Positions 46,801 to 58,292 of a DNA stretch of 64,000 bases are shown one piece after another. The position numbers were made by a program, and so were the translations under genes. Source of the DNA: Syngnathus acus (lineage: Eukaryota; Chordata; Actinopteri; Syngnathiformes; Syngnathidae). Within the stretch, counting starts at the first letter, position 1. The number at the start of each line of letters is the position of its first letter. The notes below the pieces were generated by a model. That model had not been told where the DNA came from. It searched no databases and saw nothing but the letters and a program-made list of their open reading frames with translations. The DNA is taken from positions 4,962,491 through 5,026,490 of the forward strand of contig NC_051092.1 in assembly GCF_901709675.1 (NCBI RefSeq). The letters run 5' to 3'.

Positions 46801-49174
46801 CGCCATTAGCATGCACGGGGCCGCCGAGCGCATGAAAGGAAACATCCGATTATCACAATGGAAAACACTTTCCATGTGTCTGGGTGGCACGTCTGGGATG
46901 CGTTTGAATCGAAATACGTCAAGGATCACAGATTCCGATTGTCGGGTCTCATAACACAACATCCGTAGCAGCTTTTGCATTTTTGACAAAAGGCTATATC
47001 CATTTTTGGGATGTTCTGTATTTTGGTAGTTGTCTGGCATTCTGCGGCTCAGACAACAAAGAGCTGCCACATCGTCGCTGACCTTTGGGACGTTCCCATT
47101 TTATTGGCTGCTCTTGGCCTGCCCTTTACAGCCGACAGAGGATTATGACTGATTATCTGATTTGACCTTTACAACTCTTTTGGCCCGAAGGTTCGGTAAA
47201 CCCTTGCAAATGGATCCGGCCCACCCAAGAAACTGGGTAATGGTCTACTTTACGTTTTGCGCTAAATTGATTAGTTTGGCCATTTTGGTGAAAGATTTCG
47301 ACCAAATTCTAATTTGGCACAGATTTATTTTACAGGTGGAAGAAAAATTCCAAATTTCAGATACATGCTAACGAATAGCATCGATTCTTTATCCTCTATT
47401 CATCTGCAGCTTACAAAGTCACAGTAGTTGTGAAACTCTTCTTTGTGTTTGCACGACTGTGTTGTACCCACACAAAAAAAACGGTTGAATTTATTCATTT
47501 CAATGTGAAAAATTATTTGAGGTGAGGAATAAGTGCTACCAACGTGATTACAATATAAATTCAAATCTCAGTGCACCACTCTAGCTACACTGAACTGTCC
47601 CCACAATACTTAACATGTTGTTCATTGACACAATCAAAACAGTGCCTTATTATCTCCGCAAAGGACAAATTTGGATCTTAGAAGTTTGCAGCTTGTAAGT
47701 GTCGGCGTATATTGGCCAAATGGGAAGAAGTTTGGAGGAGGCTATAAAAGCATGTCGGGCGGTCTCCCATCAAGTTAAGTGCTTCAACTTCTGCCAGGCT
47801 GATTGCAAATGAAGCCCCCGCGCGCCGCCCATTAGCTGAGCTGCCACCGGCCGGCCAGCCATTTTCCCGGAGGACCAGAAAGCCACTGTACGGCTTAAAG
47901 CAACAGCGCCCCCATTTGGAGATGGATATTTTGAAGCGCAGTCATTAAGATGCAGATCCATTTCATTTGTTGTATGCACTTCAAGCTAACATTCAAATAT
48001 GTGTAATAAAAAGCACTACCAAATGGCCCAAACATTGTGCTAGCAAGTGTCTCAGACCGCCTGGCATAAAGGGACCACGCGGTGAACCAGAGTACTTTCA
48101 GTTTCAGTGACTGAAATCACGGATCACATTCCCACTTCCCGTTTTCAGACAGCCTGTCTTCTTAAATTGGATCAGGACAACACTGTCCGAACTTAAACTC
48201 TTTGCCACTGATAGGTGATGACTAATTAAGGACATTCAAGGCGGTCTTGCTATCAGAGAAGATTAAGGTATCGTCCTCAAACTGTTGAAGGAACTAAAAT
48301 CACACAGAGGTCAGACGGTGGATGAGAACCTTTCTAAGAAAGGTTGTTTTGTTTCATGAAGTTGAAAGACTCAGAGTTGCTTGAGACTTGAGTAGAATTG
48401 TCAGTGGAATAAAGCACGAGTTATTTTCCCCAGAAAATCTCAACTGTCTCTCTTCTCGCCCTCAATTGTCTTCTGGCTTCTTCCGACTGCTCCTTTTTAT
48501 TTCGCCACCTTGCAACACTTCACCTCGGGGCTTTAGAGGCCATTGTGAAAGACTGGCCCGAGTCCCGAGCCCCCAGAGGAGGCTCAAGAGGGGCTCGGGC
48601 TTGACTGATCGCTGGATTTCACCGCAACGGGGATTGTTCGAGAAGCTTTGGCCTTTCCGCCGAGCCTCTCGCATTAAGGACTGCTGGCCCCTGCCGCAAA
48701 AAAAAAACGTGTTGCCAAAAGAGAGACGAGCTGCCAAAGTCATCTTTGAAGTGCATCATGCCACGTTGCCGTCCAACTACGGAATCCTGAGCACGTTTTT
48801 GCATAACTATCGTCTTTCTCGTCACAGTGTTGACATGAGAAATGTAGGTCGGGAATAACAGAACTTCCGATTACAGAAGAAGAAACTTTTTGGACATTTC
48901 CCTCAGGTCAGCAAGAAAGTCATTGCTGCACTTGATATCAAACAAGCAGCAGACAAATGGGCAGCGTCAAAGTGAAACGTGGGGAAATCCTCGCTTTGGC
49001 CTTTCTTCTTGCTTTGGAATCACCAAAGAAGAAACTTGAAAGATATTAAAGGAGGCAGGAAGAAGGAAAGGAAATTCGTTGGTTCCTCCTGGGAAAACGT
49101 CGAAAAGGAAAGTACGCAGATACTTTGACTTACTTCTTTAGATTTGGACTGAGATTTATAAATCATTTTGATCA

Positions 49175-49176
<2 letters not shown>
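43801..49176. other. Non-coding stretch, nothing recognised apart from small motifs
   Basis: A diverged copy of a short dispersed sequence lies at 44037-44083 (matching 51629-51675). A (TAT)-rich tract is at about 44874-44917. A single CArG motif CCATTTTTGG lies at 47000-47009. No coding exon is supported. Confidence 0.35.
44037..44083. repeat. Short dispersed repeat, copy 1
   Basis: Shares the TTTGGTTAGCAACA core and following (C/T)AAATG(A/G)GCT(C/G)AGC phrases with 51629-51675 in the same orientation, with several substitutions. Family unknown. Confidence 0.5.

Positions 49177-49231
<55 letters not shown>
49177..49231. repeat. (CA)n microsatellite
   Basis: About 27 CA units without interruption. 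The tract is a potential Z-DNA former. Confidence 0.97.
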
Positions 49232-49232
<1 letters not shown>

Positions 49233-49636
49233 ACACACTTGTACAACAATCTGAAGCCATCCAGAGGGCACACACTTCTCATTTCACTTCCGTTATTGGT
49301 TCTACAGTCAGTTAGTGGCACAATTAAAAAGAGCGTGTGAAAAAATGCTCACCCACGTCAGATCTCTGATTCATTCCGCAAGTATTCACGCGTGAATCAG
49401 CATTTCGTTCCCACACATTTGAACTGCGACCTTGCGCTTCTTACTTCTTGACATTTGACCTGCCGTTGGACACAGTCACTTGTGACGGAAATGATTGTTT
49501 ATTCAGCATTTTGTTTGTTCACATGGGTTTGTCATCACACACACTCACCAGGCTTGGTAAATCTATTTTTAAAAGAAAATTCCAAAGACTATGAATATCT
49601 CCACAAGTGGACGGTCAATTGAGTGCATGTGACCCT

Positions 49637-49652
49637 CCACCAGGGGGCACTG
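49637..49652 (+). promoter_or_regulatory. Strong CTCF-like motif CCACCAGGGGGCACTG
   Basis: Matches the CTCF core CCASYAGRKGGCR at every position, and the ACTG extension also fits the known long matrix. It is the best CTCF candidate in the window. It lies about 4.5 kb upstream of the candidate first exon, a plausible place for an insulator. Confidence 0.5.
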
Positions 49653-49854
49653 CTAAATCCTGTTTTGACCTGCTCTGCTCTGGTGAACCGCCTGCTGCAG
49701 GCTGCTGCATGCTTTTGGATCACCATTATGAAGTTTACGTGTGACCTTGATTAAGCTGAAACGTACACTACTGCCGCTCAGTAGGTGGAAGTCTTGCCTC
49801 AATACAAGCAAGAAGGAACTTTTGGTGAATTCGACAAAGTGGTATGTTCAAGGC

Positions 49855-50250
49855 TATGTGATCTCTAAGAGAGCATGCTTTGAAAATAACTTTTTTTTAA
49901 ACTGGTGCATAAAAAAAAAAAAAAATCATCAATCACGTGGTACTCAAAGTCATATAAACAACCAGTTGGCTACCTGATTTCAAAGGCAAACAAAATACAC
50001 ATTAGCATTGTTTTACGGAACGCTATATGCTAACGTTAATACGACAGTGTTATCTCTTCTCGGAGCGTGCTTTGAAACTAACTACATTTTTTGAAACTGT
50101 TCCGTTAAAAAAATCATATAACTGACGTGGTACTCAAAGTCAGGCTAATTCAAGATTCAAGATATAATATATAAACAACCAGCAGAGTACCTCATGTGAA
50201 AGGCAAACAAAATACACATTAGCATGGTTTTACCGAACGCTATATGCTAA
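49855..50250. repeat. Diverged tandem duplication of about 190-217 bp
   Basis: The first copy runs from about 49861 (ATCTCTAAGAGAGCATGCTT) to about 50035. The second starts at 50052 (ATCTCTTCTCGGAGCGTGCT). Both share a CACGTGGTACTCAAAGTCA/GACGTGGTACTCAAAGTCA phrase, AAAGGCAAACAAAATACACA and CGCTATATGCTAA. A 26-bp extra segment in the second copy (around AGATTCAAGATATAATAT) raises the offset from 191 to 217. Confidence 0.85.
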
Positions 50251-53200
50251 TACGATTGTTTGTTATTTTACGGCACAGTTGATTTTCAGCGATATCTAAC
50301 ACACGATCTCATATTTGTTGTTATCTTTTGGACGCATCGTTGCCTATATGTGATAGAATTTCACAACGAATGGACAGAGTGTGTCTGACAGCAGCCCATT
50401 TGTTTGCAAATTAAGCTTTCGCCGTCTCGGAATGCACTAAAAGCTCCGCCGTGTTTTCTCAATTCGCAAATATGTCAACGCTGCTGACTGAATAGCTTGA
50501 AACGACAATTATCGTCACAGTGGAAAAGAAACGCGCATCTTTTTACAGTGTCTCAAAAAGCCAATTAAGTCGACATGGCAGTCGTAAAATAGCCAGCGGA
50601 AGCAAAGCGGAAACACACATTAGATGCTCCCAAAAAATGACATCTGTCATGCTCCGACCGTCCGTTGCCCAGGAAATACAACACAAAGATTGATTTAAAA
50701 CTTTTCGCAATCACTTAAGAAGAGAGCCAAAAATAATCAATTCATCGATTCCGCCGGCAGTTTTTGCCAGGATTTATCCAGATTTTAAAGGAGACCAATT
50801 TTGAAATGTGATGAAATGTGGTTCAAATTACGTCAACTTGGCCATTCCTCCCTCCATCAGCTCTGTGTTTTCTTTGGTAGGGGATCTCCCTCAGTCCCTC
50901 GAGTGGGAACCAGGTCAACGCCGACGTCTCGTCTGTATTTTTGCCGGGGCCAGACTGGAGGAAGCGTGAACTTTAACCGGCGCAATCATGCTAATGACGA
51001 GTGAGCTATAAGTAGAGGCAACAGACGCGGGGGCACGTTGACGGGCGATCAGCGGGAGAAATTACTACCGGTTTCTTCGGCTGCCCGTCGTAGCGTCCTA
51101 GCGGGTGCCCCGATGCTCTTTGTTCCCGCTTAATTATCACGGTGCTTATTCCCCATCACCGCATGACGATCAAAACAGTACCATAATTATCTGGCTCCAT
51201 CTCACGTACTGACAGGAGGAAGAAGAAAAAGAAGTTGGAATAACACAGACACGAAAGCGGTGGCTTAATCAAGTCGTCAGCTTCGGGGAGCACGGCGGCG
51301 GTCGGATAGGATGCGATCTGAGCTGGGGCGCTGAAAGGCGAGCCTAGCAAAGATGCCTCCAGAGGTGATTATTTTGGGCCAACGTCCCCAGTTAACTTCT
51401 GCCGGTGTCCATGACATCAGAAGGCCAAGACGTGAGATCTGATAAGTGTACCCCATGCTCGTTAACTTGGATGGACAGCTAAAGCTTCATCAAGAAGGAC
51501 CGCAAAAGACGAAAGTGACTTTGATTTCCATGTTACTGTTTGTAGGAACAGCACCATTAAAAACCAGCCATCCATTTTCTATGTCCTCAAGTCCAGTCCT
51601 CAAAATATTTGTTTATGAGTTTGCTAACTGCTGCTGATTTGGTTAGCAACACAGTTTAAATGGGCTGAGCGCTAATTTTATGCTTACGTTCTACGTTTTG
51701 AGGCAACAAATGTCGCAAGCTGCTTCCAATGAAATGGATACAAGGCGGTGTTTATTATTCCGAATGATACAGGACATATTTGATGCTCGAACATCTGTCA
51801 AACAACTTGACTCGCAGCTGGAAGCAGATATCGAGTGGCGGTCTACCTCGATACGTTGTCGTGACGTCGTCATGTGGCCTCGCATGCAAAGCTGCGTAAA
51901 CGTAACAGCGGATGCAGATGTCGGGAGAAATGTGAGGACCCGAGATGAGCCGTGTAGCCGATGAGGTGATGTAAAAAGCTATCCGGCGAGGCAGCGGTGA
52001 ACTGGGAAATGCGTTCAATATGTTGAGGCCCGAGGACACGTTTAATGTGTTTTTGGGGGGGGGGACACGCTGAATGCAAACAATTCCCCAATTGGATCAA
52101 AGACTCCACAGGAATCCCGTCGTACATTATTAGCGCGCTTTAATGAAACACTTGGAGCTAAATTGAATCACTTTGAGGGACTGACGCTCGAATCGGAGGA
52201 CCCAGCGGTAACGTGAACGGCTTACTATTTGCAGTGGGTAAAGATTCCGGGGTGAATTATGTCTCTCTGGGAGGCGGGAGCGTGTCATCGTGGTCGCAGG
52301 CTCGGGTGGGAGCGATTTAACGTGCGGCTCGTGCCATGCTGAAATAATCAAGGAGCTTGTTGTCGGAGGAGATTGTCTGCCATAAATAGTGTCGGGTTAC
52401 AACCGCCATGTGTCGTTCAGCGGGTCGTCTTACAGCCGCAATCGCTCCGAGGAAGCTGGCATGTCGTTGCGCCTTAGCAGCTTTGTCGGCAGTGGGTCCC
52501 CGTCCCATATGAACCATTACGGATACATTGCAAAACAATGCAGTTTGAGTACAAGAGTACATGCTAGTACACGATAACGGTCTTAGCTACTATGGTAAAT
52601 GTCGAAGTACAAAATGGGTTAAAAACCCAAAATTGTTTACAATAAGAAATCAAATATCTATATGAACAATTTAATTTTATTATTATTGTAAATATTGTAA
52701 AATGATCCAAAACAACGCTACTGATAGTTTTTGCTCACCAGTACATGCTAAGTCTTCAATGCACTGCTATTAGCTTGATGACGCCATTTCGCTAAGTTCA
52801 CGCTTTTTTTTTTCCTGTTCTTCTAGATGACTTATAAGGTTTTAGTAACAGGGTGGCATACATACATTAGGATAATTCAAGTCTAAATTGTCTGATGATG
52901 CTAATCTGTGTTTACCAAAATGTAGCTAAGGTTCATTTGAAACCCAAAATTACCTTTGATGTTTACAAAACCATGCACAGGATATACACATGAATTAGGC
53001 CACTTATTTATGACACTAAAGATTAAGTAAACTTTCCATGGCTTCATCCAAAATAATGCTAATTTGACTCTTCTGTTCAAAATTAAGTTATTTATTGTTC
53101 TAAGAGGTTTTCCACACCGCTAGAATATTCTAATTATATTCCCACTTCCCTTGTCAGTAAGAATAATTTGCCAAGTGGTTGACCGTGAGATGGGAAAGGC

Positions 53201-53977
53201 TCTCGACTCAACGAGCGAACAGGAAGTTTAATCTTGGCATCCGAGCAGAAAGTACTAATCCTTGTCAGGAGAGCGCGCATGCTCATTACAAGGAAGGTGG
53301 CGTGCGCGAGTACCAACATTCGATTTAAGAGCGTTGTTTATAACGGGGGGGGGAAAGTTTGCTGGGTCTGTAACGGCGAGATGTGAAGCCAGAAGCTCTA
53401 AAGCCAAGCCTAATTAGCTCAGGGAGCAGGTTAGTAGAACAAAAACATAAAGAAGCCGACATTGATCAAGGGAGAAGCAACGAGAGAGCTTGGCAACTCG
53501 ATTGGTCTTTAATTAAAAGCAAAAAGGTTTTTTCTTCGCAGAAAGCAGGCGGCGCTCCCGGCAGGCCACTTCAATTACCCGGCAAAGACAAAAAGGAGGG
53601 AAGGTGCAACTGTGTGGTCCCAATACTATTATTTGTTGCTCCATTGTTGAACATTTCTACGGTCAATTGATCGATCCGTAGCGGTAGAGAATGGTCACTC
53701 CCGGAATGTGTCGAAAGACAAAAGCGTGTGAAAATATGTATGTGGAGAGCTTGTGGAAAACATTGGTTTCATAACATTTTTTTTATATAATTGGAGATTC
53801 CTATTTCCTTTATTTCCCACGGGAGCAATCCAATCGGAATCCAAACAAAGTTTTCACAAGTGTGTCTCAAAAGTGAAGAGGCGAAAGAAAGCGAGACAGG
53901 AAACCATTCTTCAGCCTCGGAACATGTGTGCAAGTGTGTTTGAAAGCTCTGCAATGGGGAGGAGGGTGTCAAGGAGG
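50251..53977. other. Non-coding stretch upstream of the candidate first exon
   Basis: Unique DNA with a second copy of the dispersed motif (51629-51675) and a G run at 52057-52064. No upstream exon is supported. Confidence 0.35.
51629..51675. repeat. Short dispersed repeat, copy 2
   Basis: See 44037-44083. Just upstream, CCATCCATTTTCTATG is the start of a phrase very frequent in teleost repeats, which supports an old repeat origin. Confidence 0.5.
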
Positions 53978-54030
53978 GCGTCTCCCTCCTGGTCCCTCCC
54001 CGGCCCGGCCCGACCCGGCCCGGCCCCTTC
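53978..54030 (+). promoter_or_regulatory. GC-rich tract, possible core promoter
   Basis: CCTCCT/CCCTCC boxes pass into repeated CCCGG/CCCGA units (GGCCCGGCCCGACCCGGCCC) ending at about 54028, about 110 bp upstream of the candidate start codon. The tract offers several Sp/KLF-type GC-box matches. No TATA box lies at the usual distance. This could equally be the 5' UTR. Confidence 0.35.
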
Positions 54031-54137
54031 ACAGTATCCAGTAGTAGGTCCTCCAAGTAGAAAGTCATTCAGGCCCCGGTGAATGGAGTGTGTCTAAGCA
54101 GAGACGCTGGGAGGACTTAACTGGCAGCACGAAAAAT

Positions 54138-54210
54138 ATGAGAGCCTTGCAATGTGCCCTGGTGGGCGCCGTCCTGACCCTGCTGATCTTCACTGACCTC
54201 AGCCATGAAG
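54138..54210 (+). CDS. Candidate first coding exon encoding a signal peptide
   Basis: ATG at 54138 has A at -3. It opens a frame with a short basic start (MRALQ), then a hydrophobic core CALVGAVLTLLIFT, then DLSHE. This is a classic n-region and h-region without a visible cleavage site in this exon. The frame ends at GAAG followed by GTATGG at 54211, a good splice donor, giving a phase-1 intron, which is common after signal-peptide exons. The upstream GC-rich tract fits a promoter or 5' UTR. The product would be secreted or membrane-bound. I do not recognise the gene, and the next exon was not identified inside the window. A chance hydrophobic frame cannot be excluded. Confidence 0.55.
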
Positions 54211-56432
54211 GTATGGACCACTGCTAATTACTCTGCTTGCCCCTTCCTCTACTTTCCTCCATCTGCATCTGTTCCACGTTGGCAATGACCCCCCCCCCCC
54301 CACCCCCTCCTTCATGGTGTTTGAATTTAAGATTTGATCTGAACTTCCTTCTGTGGTCTTATTCCCAAGCCTGATTCATTGCTCAGCGTTTGGATGCAAT
54401 TCAAGCGTGCGTCTGGTCCGGCGTTTGAGGTCTGTTTCCCATCCAGGGCGTTTGTGCACATACAAGGTCTGCCGAGAGTGTTTGCATTGCGGTTCTGTTG
54501 TTGGAGGTCAGCAGCGAGCGAGGCGGCTGCAAGGTGAGAAGATGAAGGCAAAGAATCGCTCTTTCATGGGGAGCGTGAACACCCCGAGGGATGGGTTTTT
54601 TTCTGAGTATCCATGCAGAGGTGGCGGAGGGGTGGAGAGGGGGTGAAAGTGAGAGTGCAGTGAGAGTTTTTTTAACGGGGAGGCGGGGGTCCATACAATG
54701 GCTCCACAGTGCACAGGCACAAGTCAACCTCAGTACCTTTGCTCAATGTGACTTCCTCCGCAGGGCGAGTACACTTTGTGCACGATGCACGGCGGGAACA
54801 AACTATAGATATACATGTCTTGTACGCTGATTTTTTTTTTTATCATCCAAGAATATCTTCAGCTATGAGAATGTTGTTCAAAAATGTTCTGCTTTTAAAA
54901 ATGGTTTACCCTCGGCAAATATGTGCGGCCATCATTAAACTTTTGCAGCCAATTTTCAAAGTACATTTAGACACACGGGGGTCAATTTTTATGGGGTGCG
55001 GTCTAAATCTGCGCAGGGGCAGGCTAGACTGAGTTTTGGTATTTTGGCAGATTGCTGCAGTCAAACGTGGGAGTTTTGTGCTGACGTAGATTATTTAACA
55101 TCAAACCGTCCATTGTAGAAAAGTTCATTTAGATCGCTGAGGGACGCTAAAACGCGTATCATCAAAACTAACTAAAGGATATCGCTAAAACGACACATTT
55201 CTGACCCTCGAAGGCCACCGTACTTCTAGTTTGTAGTCGGCAAAGCCAATCCGAATTCCAATGGCTTCGCATATTTGTATGTGTCGGTAAAATTTAGCGG
55301 CTAAAAAAAAATGTGACAGTTGAAATGCTGTCAGCGGCTAAAGACTGTATTTAGCGGATGTCAGAATTGGCAGGATGAGCGGCGGGCTAGGAGCGCCGTC
55401 TGTCAGTCCCCTGAGCGCCGCACCGCAAATTGCAGTGCACAATTACGCTAGGAGCGAAGCGCTCCACGAGCGGCTAATGTGTGAAGTCAAGTATTTGCGC
55501 ACAGCGTCGCTTTGTCCGGGCATAAAAGCTGGAAGCAATCTGTTAGCGACTTCATGTTTGCTCCTTTGCAATGGATGAGAGCCTGACGAAGGACTTTCTC
55601 CTCATTGGCAGAGATTGTCTTCTGGCCCCCCGATTCCTTCCGATCAGCTAATGTCAGCCTGATGTAGCGTCGTCCCCGATTAGATGTAACCTTTGCTTGA
55701 CAAAATCTCCGCCACCGGCTGTCAGTACGGGGGCTGAGAAGGTTCCATTGCTCGCCGATGTGTTTACGGCTTCAAATGTCAGAGGCCGGGTAGCGCATGT
55801 CGCCAGCATGCCAAGAAGTGAGCAATGGTCAAGCTGCATCTGTTTGGAGCCTCTCGCTTCAATCACAAGCAGATTTAGAGCTTGGGGTAAAAAAAAAAAA
55901 AAATGTGAACAGGAGCCCAGAGAGTGGTGTAATAACATTTTCCATTCATTTTCTGCAGCACTGCAACCCACAACTTTTTCCACAGTTTTATGTCCTCGCG
56001 TTACTCCCTCCGAGGACGATGGACGGAGAAGCAGTGGCTCAGCAAAAGCGAGCCTCAAAATGCGCGGCAGCCCATGTTGTTTCACATCTGCGCTTCCCAC
56101 TATGATCTCACAACTCAGAATCGTATTTTACCTGCCGAGGTGGAATGTCACTGCATCAATCGAAAGAACAGAAGCAACGACGGCAAAACAGGCATTCTGA
56201 GTTTTCTCCCGAGCCAGCGACGCGCAATGTATGGAGTCGGTATCTGAAATTGAACATGACACATCGCAGCGCTCGGCAGCGCGCTGTGCCTTTTGTGACC
56301 ATTACGACGTTCCTTCAATTTAAGTGCTAACAAGGGTTGCGGAAAAAATTGGGGAGACGCTCGTTGACTGACTGGAAAGAGATAAAGTTGTGGGGCTGGA
56401 TCAGAAAAAGACGTGCGCTTTATGTATCTGTT
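54211..56432 (+). other. Putative start of intron 1
   Basis: If the exon call is right, this is intronic. It contains a 13-C run at 54289-54301, a candidate conserved block near 55570-55700 and an open frame to 56200 preceded by an acceptor-like sequence at 55959. That frame has no recognisable protein domain and is not called. Confidence 0.35.
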
Positions 56433-56568
56433 GGAAGGAAGGAAGGAAGGAAGGAAGGAAGGAAGGAAGGAAGGAAGGAAGGAAGGAAGGAAGGAAGGAA
56501 GGAAGGAAGGAAGGAAGGAAGGAAGGAAGGAAGGAAGGAAGGAAGGAAGGAAGGAAGGAAGGAAGGAA
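56433..56568. repeat. (GGAA)n microsatellite, 34 units
   Basis: A perfect 136-bp tetranucleotide run, all-purine on the + strand. Several open frames (KEGR and PSFL repeats) are artefacts of it. Polymorphic ETS-binding GGAA arrays exist in other vertebrates, but no function is shown here. Confidence 0.98.
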
Positions 56569-58114
56569 CTTCAGAAAAGGGATCCAGAGTGTGCACATGA
56601 GCCCCTCCTTGTATTTGCCCCACGCACAAGACCAATATGTCCAATATTTGCTTTGAGATACTGATGAATCGATGTTATTCTTAGGGCCGCACGAGGCGAC
56701 CCCCTGCTCACCTCATAGTTTAAACAAGGTAGTGGTGGACAAAATCCAAACAGGAAAATGAAGAGTGTCCATATTTGATCTCTTTTCACAGCATTATTTG
56801 AAAAAGGAACGTCCACAATGGTTCCCATTCCTTTCTATCCGCTGCTTAAAACCGAATCAATAGTTACTCCCGAAAGGTGTAAGTCACGGTGGGTGATATC
56901 TTACTAATTTTATTCAGCGGATCGGATCACATCAGGGGACCTAAAGATAGCCGTCCGGCCGTTCGTATCACCAATCTTATGGAGGGCAGCTGTTGGATCG
57001 AGACGTGCAATTTTAATTCTGACCTGAAGCAAGCCAGGCTGCAAGGCTTAGTGATCGCACTCCTCCTTTCCAATCATGGAAATGTTTGGCCTTTTGCTTC
57101 GTGGAACAGAAATAACTTGTCAAAGCGTCCTTGAACGAGACGCTCGCCACCGCCGCTGCTGCTTAGCTCCGGTTAGCTGCAGCTAGCATCACTGAATTAT
57201 AACGACAGGCATTCCCCAAGTAGACGCCATCTTGCCTTAACTAGTCGCCATGTGACAAATGGATATGCCCCTTTTTCAATCAAATTTGGTTCTGTTAAGA
57301 ATTTGAATGACAATTGCCAGAGCGAGGCTCGCTGGACAAAACGGCGACGACGGAAAGACAGAAAACATCAGATGGGAACCTCCGAGGTATGTTATCGCAT
57401 AATTGAAGACGCAGACGTCCACATTCTAAGCAGATGTTTCTCATTGTACGCACCAAGGTTAGCTCGAAGGCCGGCCCCCCTTTTGAAGGCCTCTTTGAGC
57501 CCAAAGATGTCTTGTCATTATTTATTTATTTCTTTTACGACTGTCCTTCGCATCCCCCCACTTCCTCAAATTCTTTGCGCTCCCTAGCATGTGTATATAC
57601 CTTAAGCCTCAGTGTTGCTTCTTGAGAAAGACAAACTTTAAAACATAAATGGAACAAGTCTTTTTTTTTTCCCTCCAGAGCCTTTTCAAGGGTTAACCCA
57701 ACCCCATCTTGGTTGCACTCTGACGTTCCTTCCCCCCATCTGGCTGCTCAGAACAATGCCGTTCCAAATATTGGCCACTAACCGCTTCACATGTTTCGAT
57801 TTCTGGCGGCGGGAAAATAAATGAAAAAAAAAAGTCAGCCTTTAGCGAGCAGACTTTTGTCCCGCTTGCTAATGGAGCTTTATGCTGATAAACACCTCGA
57901 GGCCTCCCGGGCAGATGATCTTTCCCACATTGCTCCCGTTTTGACAGGCGGCTCAGCTTATATTTGGGGGGGGGCGGCCCACACACAGTCCCGGTTTAGC
58001 CTCGGGGGCAAGGACTACGCTCAACCTCACTCACTCCGGAAAGGTGAACGGGAAACTCCTCTGTTGCTTTAACCTGATCCACATCAATCGGATAAGTGGT
58101 CGGCGTTTAGTGAC
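56569..58114. other. Putative intron 1, nothing recognised
   Basis: Unique DNA with a GCTTAGCTCCGGTTAGCTGC cluster near 57160 followed by GCTAGC, and a G run at 57966-57974. No exon is supported. Confidence 0.35.
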
Positions 58115-58292
58115 GGTGGAGCTTTAGCCGCTCAAGTGCCAATTTGCAATGTTCGGTTGATGATTTAAAAAAATTAAAACTAAAAAAAAAAAAGTGTGTT
58201 TGTGGCATGGTCTTAGTCACTCAAGTCTCAATTTGAGATATTCAGTTGTTAATTTAAATAGATACATAAAGCGTGACTGTGGCATGGCCTTG
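58115..58292. repeat. 89-bp tandem duplication
   Basis: CTCAAGTGCCAATTTG begins at 58131 and CTCAAGTCTCAATTTG at 58220. Both are followed by ATTTAAA and a TGTGGCATGG(T/C)CTT phrase. The copies are fairly diverged, so this is an old duplication. Confidence 0.8.

Noticed and set aside
54764-54900. Acceptor-like CTTCCTCCGCAG before a phase-compatible frame, as exon 2 of the 54138 gene
   Set aside because: The frame runs through poly-Phe from a T run, has no recognised domain and no convincing donor before its end.
55697-56200. 167-codon frame with an acceptor-like CATTTTCTGCAG at about 55959
   Set aside because: The protein has no recognisable domain, poly-Lys comes from an A run, and the CATTCATTTTCTG phrase is common in teleost repeats. 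Spliced reads would be needed.
56337-56656. Several frames encoding KEGR or PSFL repeats
   Set aside because: All are products of the (GGAA)n tract.
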